Below, piece after piece: positions 1 through 13,800 of a stretch of 64,000 nt of DNA. Within the stretch, counting starts at the first letter, position 1. Each line of letters starts with the position of its first letter. The position numbers and the translations under genes are program-made. Origin of the DNA: Hermatobates lingyangjiaoensis (Eukaryota > Arthropoda > Insecta > Hemiptera > Hermatobatidae); the NCBI GenBank assembly GCA_026182355.1, contig JAPFBL010000255.1, positions 186,001 to 250,000 on the forward strand, in the 5' to 3' direction. The notes beneath the pieces were generated by a model. That model ran no database searches. It saw only the letters and a list, made by a program, of their open reading frames with translations, and was not told the DNA's origin.

Positions 1-961
1 ATCATTATAATTATAAAGGTGAATTTACTTTTTATAAATTATTTATTTTAAACTCTCAAATTTCATTCAAATTAAGTTAAACAAAGTCACCATAAGGGAC
101 AACCATAAAAGGTTTCCTTTTGGTGTTATATTGTAATAAATTAAAATTTATAAAATTCCCATCAAACTGAATTCTTAAATGGCAGAATAAACGTGAACTT
201 TTAGTTCCTATAATAACCAGAAAAATGGAAAAGTCAGTAGTTAAATATGATCACCCATAAAGTACATTATCCATTATGTAATTTTGTTAAAAAAAGTGAA
301 AATATACAAATTACGTTAAGATTTGACAAATGGTGTAACTATTAAGTTGTATTTACAAATTATGTAGAGACAAATACATACCTACTCATCCATCCAACTA
401 TAATACTACAATAACATACTATAATGAACTCAGAGAGCCTCAAAAACGTATAAATCAGTGAAAATTCGGAAATTAATTTATTTTTCATGATAATTATACT
501 TTACTTTTAGTATACAGTAAAGTAATATTACTATAAAAGTTAATTATACAACCAGCTTTTTTTTACAAACCATCCTGTTTCGTTTTTAACAATTTTACAA
601 AATGTCGGATTCCATTGTAATTAGATTATGATTGATAATGGGTCTATATTTAACTTATGAAATACATTTCGGAATGCAGAAAGAAAAATTGAACTTCATT
701 TTGATAAGCACCATTTTTTTAATAAATTTGGTTGACTGGGTTCATGAGATAAAAAAAGTATTATAACAAAAGTAATTAATTATTATTAATATTTATTTCA
801 TTATTTTAGTAAAAGGATTACCTGTTTCTAAAAGTGCGAGCTGATTTAATTGTTAAATTATTACGATTAGCTTTAGAGTGCTTATTTTAGATTCGAGATT
901 GATTATTTTGAACCTGAATTTTGATTCCCACCATTACCTCAGGATCAAGAGGATTACTTAC
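1..961. other. Intron sequence 3' of last visible exon
   Basis: AT-rich sequence starting with the donor GTAAGT of the laminin intron. No exon for the laminin C-terminus and no recognisable repeat was seen. Confidence 0.7.
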
Positions 962-1164
962 GTTCGAAGCCGGTATGGCGAACTGAATCAAAGTTGCATT
1001 CACTCGTTCCTGAGCCTGTTTGGCATGACTTTCGGCTCCCTCTAACGCTTGCTGGGCCCTGTCAGTTTTTTCTTGTGCTTCTTCTAATAATGTTTCAATA
1101 TTAGGAATTTGTTCTAATGCTTTTTCTGCTTTTTGTTTCCTTTCTTGAACTTGTTGATCAAAAT
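962..1164 (-). CDS. LAMC1: LAMC1 exon: coiled coil segment 7 (last in window)
   Basis: Encodes [20 protein letters not shown], then [20 protein letters not shown] and KQAQERVN, matching the gamma-1 block ending TREAQQALGSA. The acceptor follows TTGTTTTAG. The donor AAC|GTAAGT is strong and ends on a codon boundary. The last residues (about [11 protein letters not shown]) fit heptads less well. Roughly 160 C-terminal residues remain to be encoded before position 1. Confidence 0.9.
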
Positions 1165-4100
1165 CTAAAACAAAGTATTACCCCTAATAATAATTTATAT
1201 AAAGGTGCAAATGTCGTCCATCTTTATTTCCGTTGAAATAGTTTCTCAAGTGATTGGTGAGGGTGAAAGAACTTTACTTAGAAATCTTAGTGCTGGACTT
1301 AGTATTTCTCATTTGTTAGTATTTGGATTGATACGTCTACTAATCCAAATAGACGTATTAAAAAAAATCACTTACAGTAACCAATATATTTTGATCCACA
1401 GTTCGTCGTCAATCACATATGTAAATTATAAACAGCCACAACACACTCATATATATTTGTTTAAAACTAGGTTTTGACTCACCTACTTGAGAGAATATCT
1501 GTTTCAATTCATTTTACGTTCTGATATTTTTCTGATGACTAACTGTTATTTGAAATATCCATTGAAAGTGTTTTACATTATAAAATGTAGGGTAAAAAGT
1601 TAATGAATGGTCTCCACATATAAAATTAATGGTATAAACAATGCGTTTCGAACATGTAGTGTTCTTCCTCAGGCACTAATTAAAAAATACAATGACACCA
1701 ATTTTTATATGTGGAGACCATTTCATTAACTTTTTACCCTACAATGAGTAAATACCACATAATAAGTGATTGCACTAAGCTAGAATTATAAAATGTGTTT
1801 GAGTTATTTTCAGTTTGAGAAAAGAAAAACTTTCCATATATATAATATATATATAGTGCCTGAGGAAGAACACTACATGTTCGAAACGCATTGTTTATAC
1901 CATTAAACAGTAGCAGTTTGCTTCTCAACGCGAGTACTTCGCACTTCTTCCCGATGACGACGGATGTCGAAATATCGAAGTGAGTTCTGTAGTGTCTTTC
2001 TGTGTTCTTTTCTATGTGTTAAAGTGTATATATATATGAAATGGTCCATAGATAAAAATTATAACAAAAAATAACACTAAGATCTTGTCATTGTGTTACT
2101 TTCATTTTAATTCATATATATTTGATTGGTTTGATGGTAACCTATAGAAAAAAAGAAGGTTTTTGATCGAACTGAAAAACTGTAAAACTACGAAATAAAT
2201 ATCATAGAACATTTAATAGAATGCATTTGAACAATGGACTACTTCCAATGTTTCAAAAACATAATACATATACATTATGTACTTATTTAAAAAAAAAACA
2301 AATGCTCGGTGTTTAAATTTTTACACAAATTAATTCCTATGTTGAATTTTAAATATCTCCATATTCTCATTGTTATTTCATGTCCGATGGGACAATAAAA
2401 ATTTACGAATTACTTCCTTTTATCATTCAGAAAATCTTATATCTGAATATATTATCTGTTAATCAATTCCAAGGGTTCTTTTTGAGCAAATGACTGCATC
2501 TACGAAGTGATTTGTGCATATATTCATATATTGTTGATTTGGTTATTTAAAATATAAGGTAATGAATTAAAAAGCTGAAACAGGAACTAGAATCCTTTAA
2601 ACTCTAAGTCCTCCTGCAGACATTATGATACAATAAGACATGGAATTTCAAAACAATTTGTATTCATAAATACGCTTAATTGAAAAATGCCCGCTCAAAC
2701 ATTAAAAAAAAAAATTCGAACTTGTATTCACACTATCTAGAGACGCATCAGTCTTTTGTTTATCTACTAAAATTTACAATACAAGAATATAAATAGTTTT
2801 TTATATTTGCTTTATGCTACCAAAAAGGTTATGCAAACTTATTTTATTATTAATTCTAATCAAAAGAAATTTCTGTTATAGCATTTTCATTTAGAATAAT
2901 TTATCAAAGAAAGTATTATATTCTTTTCAGGAGGCCTAAAAGTGAAGGTCAGCTTAAATATGAAATCAACAGTGCGTGCAGAACATTTTGTAAACGAAGA
3001 ATTTATCAAAATAATAGAATACTGTGTTACCACTAAAAAACCTTAAAATCTTTCTACACATATTTTAACCCACATTAGGCTCAAATCAAAGGTATAATTA
3101 TTTAATATTACCTACAAAGTGAAATTAAGATTATTTAAATTGTAAGATATCATAAGAACTTTTAAAATTGTGTATGGAGTTCATAAATATTATGTATGTA
3201 TGGAAGAATAAATATTTATTCTACTATAAAATAATAATTATAGAATAATTTTTAAACTAAATTGATATACTTTTCACTGTAAGGATAAATATTTTGCGAA
3301 CATAATATGATACTGACTCTCAATGGTTTCATGGATGGCCAGCGTGTCATTAAGTGTCTTCTGGCCACTGGCAATGGCGTCTTGTGCCAGTTTCTTTGCC
3401 CCGTCCACATCTGCCATTAGAGCATCCATTTCCTGTTGTTTAGCAGTTCCAGATTTTAAAAGATTCAAACTTTCATTTAAAACATCAGTAAAATTGTTTA
3501 CGTCTTCATCAAATCTGTTTCTCATTGTAATTCCTTTCTCATGTAGTTTGTTTCCCTGTAATCATTTTATTTCTTATATAATTTTATGCTACTGCAGTCA
3601 TTTTTTATTTTTCTTGCCTTTACATAATACAATCATTGTTGTAGCCCTCCAATATTAAAACTCTCTTAAAAAAATTTAAAAAATGTTTAATAATTACAAA
3701 GAGTAAAATTATAATATTGAAAATGCAAGTTTTAAAGATAAAATAAATATACTCAAACCTTGAAACATATAAACATTGATTGATAAAAGAAGAATATAAT
3801 ATAATTATAAGTGAATAATTTAATCACAGCAGGTCATGGTTCTTATTTTGAATGAAAAAGGATTTTAAGAGCACAAAGGAGATAATTATACAAATATATC
3901 AAATTAAATAAGCAATAATTGTGATTTTATCTTGCAAGTTGCCAAAATTCAAGAGAATAGATAAAGTTCTGATATATAATGAACAAAAGTTTTTTTACAA
4001 TTGTTTTTTATCACTAGTAAAGAATCGTTTGCTCACGGAAGTCATTAGTCAATATATATATACACTCAAACTAAACTGTGACACACAGACAGAAACATAA

Positions 4101-4838
4101 CACAGACTCACTTTTCAATATTTCAACTGCCATTACGGTCGAAATATTGAAAAGTGAGTCTTTGTTATGTTTCTGTCTATGTGTCACAGTATATTTTGAA
4201 TGTAATCTGTCCTGCCGGACCTTTTCCGTTTATCATGGTATATATATCAATGATCAGACCACAATATAAAATGGGGGAAAAAAAAGACTAAGGTTGATCT
4301 TTCAACCGTAACAAGCGGTCTTTGTCAGGGTCAAAAACCCAACTGACTCAAAAACCCAGTTGGGTTTTGACTCTGACGAAGACCATTTGTTACGGTTGAA
4401 AGATCTTAGTCTTTTTTTTTGTATTTTATATCGTAGTCTGATCATTGGTCGTTATTTCACGTGTTTATGTGAAATCTTGTGTATATTATCATCAAGGAAA
4501 CTATCTACAAAAGACAAGAAATATTTCGGAGTTAAGTATACATCACGCGTGTGACAACAATCTTGGTCTCCAACCGTCGCTTTGCAAGTGCGATTGGTGT
4601 CCCTATCTCTTCTCTCCTGATGACAGTTAAACCAAAAATTAGAGACTGTAAGTGTATTTTATTATTGAATGTGTACCCATACTTTACTCTGAAACGTATA
4701 TATATATATATATATATATATAATTAGGTGTGACTCTAATGAAGACCAATTTAATGGTTCAAATATCTTATCCAACTTCTGAATTTCTCATTGTGGTTTA
4801 GACGTTATTTTTTTATTTCATGTGTACTGTGAAATCTT

Positions 4839-4878
<40 letters not shown>

Positions 4879-7800
4879 GAATTTAAAAAAGAACACATAG
4901 AAAGGAAACCACTGAACTCACTACTATATTTCGATATCCTCGTCTTCAGGAAAAGAAGTGAATCGCTCCAAAGGCTGATAACGACTGACTTGGCGAACTG
5001 AAGCACTCAAACAGTGTAGCCAACTTTCGGAGGAAAGGTAGACAGGGAAGATAAAGAAATAAAAGCCAAATAAAAATTAAAAAAGAAAACATTTAACTAA
5101 AATAAAATTAAAAGCTGATAACAAATTTAAAAAAACTTTAAGAAAAAAAAATCAACGATTGAGGTTAAGCCCAGGAGCCATTCTACCGCCCAGAAGACTA
5201 ATAAGTGCTTCTTCTGAAGCTCTCAGAGTAACTTTCGAATTAGTCTGATCAATCTGCCTCAGGACCTGTACACGGAAACAGTCATTAAAACTGAGTCCGT
5301 GAGAACTGGCATGAGTAGCAACGGGAAGGTCACTGCGTTTGCCAACGGATGACCTGTGATTATACATACGCAGGCTTAGCTTGGTGGAAGCCAAACCCAC
5401 ATAAAAAGAATCACACTGGGTGCAATCCAAACGGTAAACGCAGTTACCAGAGGTACAAGAGGTCTAGTGAGAGATAGGGTAGGTGCGTTTACTATGGACA
5501 GAGGTAAAGGAAGGAACAGGATTGATGATAGGACAAGTAAGACATCCACGACGTCCACATTGAACCATACCACCAGCAGTTTTTGGAGGGTTAGGAGAAG
5601 AGATGTGAGAGAAGATAGATTGAAGATTAGCAGGTTTGCGATAGGAAATGGAAGGTGCCTCACTAAAGACTGAAGAAGTACAGGAGGAAGAAGAAAGTAT
5701 AGGGAAAAAACCTCTCTTTATCTTCCCTGTCTACCTTTCCTCCGAAAGTTGGCTACACTGTTTGAGTGCTTCAGTTCGAACGCCAATTCAGTCGCTATCA
5801 GCCTTTGGAGCGATTCACTTCTTTTCCTGAAGACGAGGACATTGAAATATAGTAGTGAGTTCAGTGGTTTCCTTTCTATGTGTTCTTTTTTAAATTCTAG
5901 TTTATTCAGTTCGAAGAATCGTTTCTCTAATTGTTATATATATAGAATTTAAAAAAGAACACATAGAAAGGAAACCACTGAACTCACTACTATATTTCGA
6001 TGTCCTCGTCTTCAGGAAAAGCAGTGAATCGCTCCAAAGGCTGATAACGACTGACTTGGCGTTCGAACTGAAGCACTCAAACAGTGTAGCCAACTTTCGG
6101 AGGAAAGGTCGACAGGGAAGATAAAGAAATACAAGCCAAATAAAAATTAAAAAAGAAAACATTTAACTAAAATAAAATTAAAAGCCGATAACAAATTTAA
6201 AAAAAAACTTTAAGAAAAAAAAATCAACGATTGAGGTTAAGCCCAGGAGCCGATCTACCGCCCAGAAGACTAATAAGTGCTTCTTCTGAAGCTCTCAGAG
6301 TAACTTTCGAATTAGTCTGATCAATCTGCCTCAGGACCTGTACATGGAAACAGTCATTAAAACTGAGTCCGTGAGAACTGGCATGAGTAGCAACGGGAAG
6401 GTCACTGCGTTTGCCAACGGATGACCTGTGATTATTCATACGCAGGCTTAGCTTGGTGGAAGCCAAACCCACATAAAAAGAATCACACTGGGTGCAATCC
6501 AAACGGTAAACGCAGTTACCAGAGGTACAAGGGGTCTTGTGAGAGATAGGGTAGGTGCGTTTACTATGGACAGAGGTAAAGGAAGGAACAGGATTGATGA
6601 TATATATATATATATATCAGTTCACAAACGAAGAAAAGCAACACACAGAGAAAGAGAACACTTACAAACTCAAATTTTCGGATGATCGGTCTTCAGGAGA
6701 AAAGAGAGAATGGGTGACCAAGCACGCCGGAAACACAACGGAAAATTCAGGCGTGCTTGGTCGCCCATTCTCTCTTTTCTCCTGAAGACGGATCATCCGA
6801 AAATTTGAGTTTGTAAGTGTGTCTCTTTCTCTGTGTGTTGCTTTTCTTCGTTTGTGAACTGATTTGCGTCAAGTTTGCATCGTTTTTTCGAATTTTAAGT
6901 GGATATATATATATATAAAGATTTCACATAAACACGTGAAATAACAATCAATGATCAAACCACCATTTTCCCATTTCTTATTGTGGTTTGATCATTGATA
7001 TATATATATATATATACTACATTGATTATTAATAACATTTATATGTATTGTAGTTCAGATAAATGGAACATTAATAGGCATTCAATGTGAAGTCATCTAT
7101 AGAATATTCATCATACAATAACCAACTTTTTAAAGGTATTATTCAGAATAAATATGAAAATCATTAAACATTATTAATCCAGTTATTAATATCACAGTAA
7201 ATAAACTAAACCATCTGATTTAAAAAATTAGCTTTAAAGATTAGTTTTGTATTAGAACGCAAAAACTAATCTGTTTTAAAATATAGACAAATTACATTGT
7301 TAGTTGCTTCGGAGGCAGCATTTTTTATTTGTTCAGAGTCAATAGTAGGTAAACTCAGAGCTCTAATTTCTGAGGATAATGCGAGAGCCTCGTCGTAGGC
7401 TGCCGAAGCGTCGTTGAGGGATGAGTCGGCCAGAAGTGTTAGCTGGTCCAACTTTTCACTGACAGACTTCACTTCAGCCTCAAGAAGCATCAGTTCATTG
7501 CTGAAAAAAAAAATATTTTTCAAAAAAACAAATATGGCACTCAGCTATTTCTAGTGGTTATGGGAATAAATCATGACATTAACTTTTCAGATTAAGATAA
7601 ATCCTTAAAAAAAGACAGCTTTCTCATGCCTCTTAAACTGCCTCATATGAAAGACCAAATATTTAGTTTTAATTCATTATTTTATGAGGATATAGACAAA
7701 TGTCATTATATTTGGACAACAGGAGTGCGAAATTGGAACGATTTAGTATTAAGATAAATAATCCATATATATAAAAATGACTCTCTGTATATATGTGTGT

Positions 7801-10800
7801 GTTAGCACGTTTTCCTTATAGAAAATGTATATAAGGAACTTACAAAAACTTTTTGATTCAATCTCATGTAACTTTTTCCGAGGAAGCTAACGATGCAATT
7901 TTCATTTTGATCAGACCTCATTTGGGGGTCTACGGAACCCTTATTTATAAACCTCTTCAACATAGATAAGGTTTGCTTTATAACGTGTGTTTGCCTAGAA
8001 TTTGACTTTAATTGGTAATGTCGCCTGCAGGTAGGCTCTATTCCTTATGACCAACTTTTAATATTTCCGTCTGCTTGTTCAATTTAAAACATCCATGTAC
8101 CAGAAATTTCATTATTGTTTTCAGATTGATATTGAAGACAATTATTGTAATTTATTCTGTGTTTGTTATTAACTTTAACAAATCTTTAGTTATTAGCAAT
8201 AGTTTAACGTAACTTTCTTTATCTAATTGGTTTAACTTGCTTTAAGTATTAGATATTTGATATGATATTATTATTCAAGATAGTATTACGAATATTAATG
8301 ATAGTATTTGAACCATTATTCCAATATTTTGACTAAAGTGTAGACTTTATTGGATTCCTAGCTAGGAGTCCACAGAGTTAAAGTTAAAGGGATGTAAGGC
8401 TTGCTTATTTATTTCTGATTGATTAATTCGCTTGTTTACAATATTCAATTATTAGTAATTAGTATCCGGCTCTACTCAATACAAGCAAAAAGATAAGTTA
8501 TTATATATCGATGATCTCTAACGAGAAGACGTTTATAATCAGCTCTAGGTCTAAGTCCGTAAAGCTTATAAGGGATTAGATAGAGCATAAACAATTAATT
8601 AAGAAATGTTGAAATCAAAATGTACATATATAAAACTCAATCACTGTATGTATTTGTGACGTAAACACAATTCTAAATTATAATATCATTATAATCCTTA
8701 ACATAATATAATAACTGTTAACATAACTTATCATAATGAAGAATGCGTACAATTTAACATTTGGTTAATATTTAGCATTCAACTGACACTTTTCAATACA
8801 ATGCTTCTTCATAAAGAAATAATTACATTAATCATAATATTCTGATTAAAACTTTCAAGAAACAGGTTTATTTATTAATATAATTTTAATTCAATTCTAT
8901 ATTAATTTCCTTTATCTGATAAAAACATAAGTGCAACGGAACTACAGAAAATATAAATTGTTTTCGTTATATGAAATACATTATTAGAGTTGGAATTAAA
9001 TTGTTTCCCGGGCAACGCCGGGTAGATCAACTAGATTAGAATAAATTTATATTAAAATGATTAGTTTCTATGTAAAAATTAAAACTCGATTATAATTCCA
9101 AGACGAAAGATTACAAACCTTGCAATCTGTTGTTTCTCCATTGCTTCTTTAGCTAACTCATAAGCTTGGGATGATATATTAAATGCTTGCTCTGCAACCT
9201 TTTGTGTTTCCTTGGCTTCTTCAAGTTGTCTGTAATTTTCAAAAAACACTATAATTAGTTTATGTCTTTCTACAACTCTATATTGATTATCCAACAGTAA
9301 CTTTTGAGCTATAAATATCCATTTCCTCTATAAGTAAGATTCTGAATAATTCAGGTTCTCAATGTTTAATAATATTAATAAGTTAATAACAGGAAACTGC
9401 AAGTAATCGTCCTTACTTTGCAGCTGTTGTTCGTGCCAAGTTAGCAATGTCAGACATTTGCTTGTTCTGCTGTCCTTTTTCTTCAGAATAATTTTTTGCT
9501 TTAGCATAAGCAGCGGCACCCTCCTCTTGAATGAAATCAAGAGCAATCTAAAATCAAGGAAAGAAAAATGAAATTATGATCTTAATTCTATGACAGAATT
9601 TGCATAGTTAATATACTTTGCATATCATAGACAGAATTTGCTAACGATGCCAATGGAACCAGTTACTTACCATACTGTTTACCGTAAAACACGTTTTGAA
9701 CAACGTAAATTGCAAGAACAAAGTAATTTATTTAAAAATAATTGCAAACCTTGACATCTTCCTTTGCCTTTTCTATAGTTTCATCTAATTTCATAACCTT
9801 TTCTTGAGTTGAATTAGTAATTAACTCAGTCTGCGTGGCGTCATTGTTTATCTTATTCAAGGTATCCATAAGATCTTCCAAACTCTTCCCTAACATTGAA
9901 AGTTTCTCTGATACCTCACTATCATCACCTGAAACATTTTTATTTTTTTATTTTAAACATGCCTTTAATAAATTGATCTTGAACTATTCATAATATATAT
10001 GTGTACTAAAAAATAACTTTTTGAAAGTAATGAGATATTTATTTATGGTTTTAATTACATTGTTTACTTTAACCCTCTAGCTATTTTATTAGAGTTGCTC
10101 AAATCTAAATTCATTTTCAATTAATTCTAACGTAGTTCAATCACTTATTATGTGGTATTTACTCATTGTAGGGTAAAAAGTTAATGAAATGGTCTCCACA
10201 TATAAAAATTTAATGGTATAAACAACGCGTTTCGAACACCATTTCGAAGTGTTCGAAACGCGTTGTTTATACCATTAAATTTTGATATTTGCAGACCATT
10301 TGATTAACTTTTCATCCTACAATCATTTTCCATTAGTTGCAAACTAAGTAGATTGAAGTAAATAAAGTATATATTAAAACTATAGGGAACGAATTACATC
10401 ATAATAAATGAAGTTTTATCTACGGGCATTTTGTAAATGAAAAAACAAAGTACAAACAAAGTTCTAAACAAAGTACTTCAACTTAGTAAATGTGACAATA
10501 AAGTAAGTAAATATTTGTTTCAGTTAAATAACTTTAAAAAATATCAATTGAGATTTTTCCCGTTTTTCGATTTTTTTAATATCGATTCGGATTCAAGTGG
10601 AAAGCTGTTTTTATTTTAAATGTTTTAATATACTAGTTCGGTGTTCTATCCTCTTTTCTCCCTAAAATATAATTCAAAAAATACTTTTTTTTATGAATTC
10701 CATTTTAATACTTTTAGGTTAAGGTGTGTTTCTTTGAAACAAATGAGGATAAATACTCGTTTTTGAAACTACAATCATTTATAAAAATAATAGGTATATT

Positions 10801-13800
10801 AAGGTATTAATAATGTGCCAGTAAGAAGTCTATATATTCAAGATTATCCCAATCACCCATGTCCAGTTTCATAGTAAAACTGTATCAATTAAGAGTATTA
10901 GTGTAAGATATATTGTATTGCTTCCTGATTTGTGAACCCTTGTCGGTAAACAGGAATTATCAATAATACTAATTATTTAATAGAACAAGCTATTTTTAAA
11001 ATCTTGCATTCTTTATTTATTAATAAGAACTTAGTTGTAGCGCACTTAAGATATTTAAATACACATTTAACCATTCTTCATAAGTAGTATACCAAACTTG
11101 TAGATTACAAGCATTTTTTCAATAGAACTCCACTTTTTCGATTCAAACTGATATCTATAATTAATTTAAATTTTGTTATATTATATTAAATTTTCAAAAA
11201 TATTCAGTTCCAATTTTCTTTAATTCCTGTTTGGAAAGATATATCAATTTTAAAGGTTTTCATAATTCGAATTTGATGCAATTTTCAAGTTCCCGTGATG
11301 ATGTAAAATGAATTAATAAAATCAGGCATATAACATTTAGTTATGATTTATTTGATTAATGTATGTAGTGATCAAGTTCGTAAGCTGTCGGAGACTGAAA
11401 TCATGTAAGCTAAAAGGAAACTATTATAAGTACAAGTGGCCCTTATATATAATATATTACTCCAAAATACGTCATACGTCATAGCTCTTTTGCTTAAAAA
11501 AATCTTCACTAAAACATTTACTTTACATAAAATTAACGAAGACACAAAAAGTAACTAGGAAAAAACTAAGTTAAAGAGGAAAAGAAAACCTCCAAATAAA
11601 GTGTTATTAAATTATATGTAGTATGGGAATATATATAAATATTCTATTTTAACATATATAAATTTTACACAAATTAAAACATTGCGGTTTTCTAATTAAA
11701 TAATGAGTTGAATAAGTCACTTAATTGAGATTAATTAATAATATATATATATATATATATATAAAAAATAGAATTTAAAAAGAACACATAGAAAAGAAAT
11801 CACTGAACTCACTACTATATTTCGATGTCCTCGTCTTCAGGAAAAGATGTGAATCGCTCCAAAGGCTGATCCAAAGGATGACTAGTCGTTATCAGCCTTT
11901 GGAGCGATTCACATCTTTTCCTGAAGACGAGGACATCGAAATATAGTAGTGAGTTCAGTGATTTCTTTTCTATGTGTTCTTTTTAAATTCTAGTTTATTC
12001 AGTTCGAAGAATCGTTTCATCTAATTGTCATATATATATATATATATATATATACACTGAAAAAATAAAATTGTTTGAGGAATTTCAATATTCATGCAAT
12101 GTATCTTGTCATATATTTAAAACATCATTTAATAAATAATATTAGATTAACAGAAAGGTAGTGTTCCAGGTCGTAAGACCTATTTAGATAAAATGAAATA
12201 ATAAGCCTAAGTGTATATAAAGAGGAGATAGCACCTGCTGCTCTGCGAGCATCGAGCCACAGCTGTTCTACTCTGCCTTGAACCTGATTGAGCAGATTAT
12301 TGAATTCTGCATTGTCGACAATAGTAGGATTTTCGGTTATGTTAGTGAGGAGTGCATCTAGAGACTCAAGATTATGTCGGTGTAGATTTACGGCGTCCTG
12401 TACGAGGTTATAGCACCTATCGCAGTCGACACAGCCTCGCTGGCGATCATGTTTGTTCTCCTTGCATCTGTCACAACGGCGACCCTCCACATTATCGAGG
12501 CACTTGAACACAGGTATAACATCATCAGTAGGAGAATTATAACTATGTTGAATAAAAAACTGTTTTGTTATAACAACCCTAAAATGAATCAATATCTAAA
12601 AGACTGACTTACAGGACAGGCTCCGGTGATAGGGTCACACTGCCGAGACTTTGAACCAAGTTCGTCACAATCACACTTCTGACAGCCTTCTTTAGAAAAG
12701 CCATAGTGATAGACCTCGCAGACGTCACATCGTAGACCTGTCACTCCAGGTTGACAGTGACACTGTCCAGACTCTATATCGCAAGTTTCATTATAGGAAC
12801 CAATCAAATCACAGTTACACAGTTCGCAGCCCTGCGGAAATTTGACTAAATTGTAAAAAACATAATTGAAACACTCTTTTAAAGCAACATTTTTAAATAG
12901 AGTTTTGAAGCAAACTCTTTTAAAGAAAGTTTTCTTTAATTTACGAACATTAGTTCAATAGTTTGTTTTGATATCACATAATAGAAAATGATTGATAAGG
13001 AAACAAAATAGCACCTTGCCGGACTGAATATTGAAGAAGCCAGGTAGGCAAGCATCACAGTGTCGACCACTGACGTTATCCTTACAGGCGCACTGACCCG
13101 TCTGCTGATTGCAGCCCGGAGGTCCAGCAGAAGTTTCTTCAGTGCCCAAAGAATTACACATGCAAGGCTTGCAGTCTCCCTGGATTTCAGCTAGGGCATC
13201 TCCATAAAATCCTAACCAAAATTATTTCAACAAAGTTTTAGCTTAATAATTTAGGAGTGCAAAACATATGAAATTGTCCTAGATCACATATCAACTTATT
13301 TAAGAAAAAAATTAAATTAAAAAATTATTTATGCAACTTTTAGAATGAAGTTAGATTTACAAATATCATAAAGTCAATCTATTTCAGAAATTAAACAAAC
13401 CTGGCAAACATTTTTCACAATGCGGTCCAGCAGTGTTATAAATACACTTCAGACAGTGGCCGGTAGTTCTGTTGCAGTTACCAACAGCATTGGGGTCGAC
13501 GTTGTTGTTACAGTCGCAGGGCTGACATAGACGCACCGAACCTGTAACTCCTGTGACATCCCCAAAGTAGCCATCGCTGCATAGGTCACATCGAGCTCCT
13601 GCAATATTCAACACCTTCCTGACTTCAATCTCAAACACTTTTACCAGATACATTCAGCAGTTGTGGAAGTACTTAGGGACTAACAAAGAAAAAGAATTAA
13701 ACTATGGACATAGCACATGCAGACGGAATAGTCACCAAGAATAAATGTTTATCTGAAACTCTTCGCAACGATTTTAATAAGATACTAGCAGGTTGTTGAC

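Larger units (their letters stand above)
4863..6640 (-). mobile_element. Penelope-like element cluster with hammerhead terminal repeats
   Basis: Two minus-oriented units, each reading GIY-YIG endonuclease, stop, AT-rich 3' UTR, then a hammerhead-bearing terminal repeat. Unit 1 spans about 4863-5710 and unit 2 about 5943-6600. A plus-oriented copy of the terminal repeat (5715-5935) lies between them. The terminal repeats share TCAGGAAAAG, GCTCCAAAGGCTGATA and TTTCGGAGGAAAGG. Truncation and inverted terminal repeats are known features of PLEs. The cluster is in a laminin intron, same strand as the gene. Confidence 0.8.
11766..12035. mobile_element. Palindromic pair of PLE terminal repeats
   Basis: A minus and a plus copy of the PLE terminal repeat abut at GCTGATCCAAAGGATGACTAG, flanked on both sides by (TA)n. 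Both hammerhead cores are complete. The element lies about 200 bases from a laminin splice donor, inside the intron. Confidence 0.8.

Noticed and set aside
1..960. Search for the final laminin exons
   Set aside because: No coding stretch with heptads or the C-terminal cysteine was found; they must lie outside the window.
9328..9546. 72-codon minus frame over a laminin exon
   Set aside because: Wrong phase; the frame used for the exon joins both neighbours and encodes laminin heptads.
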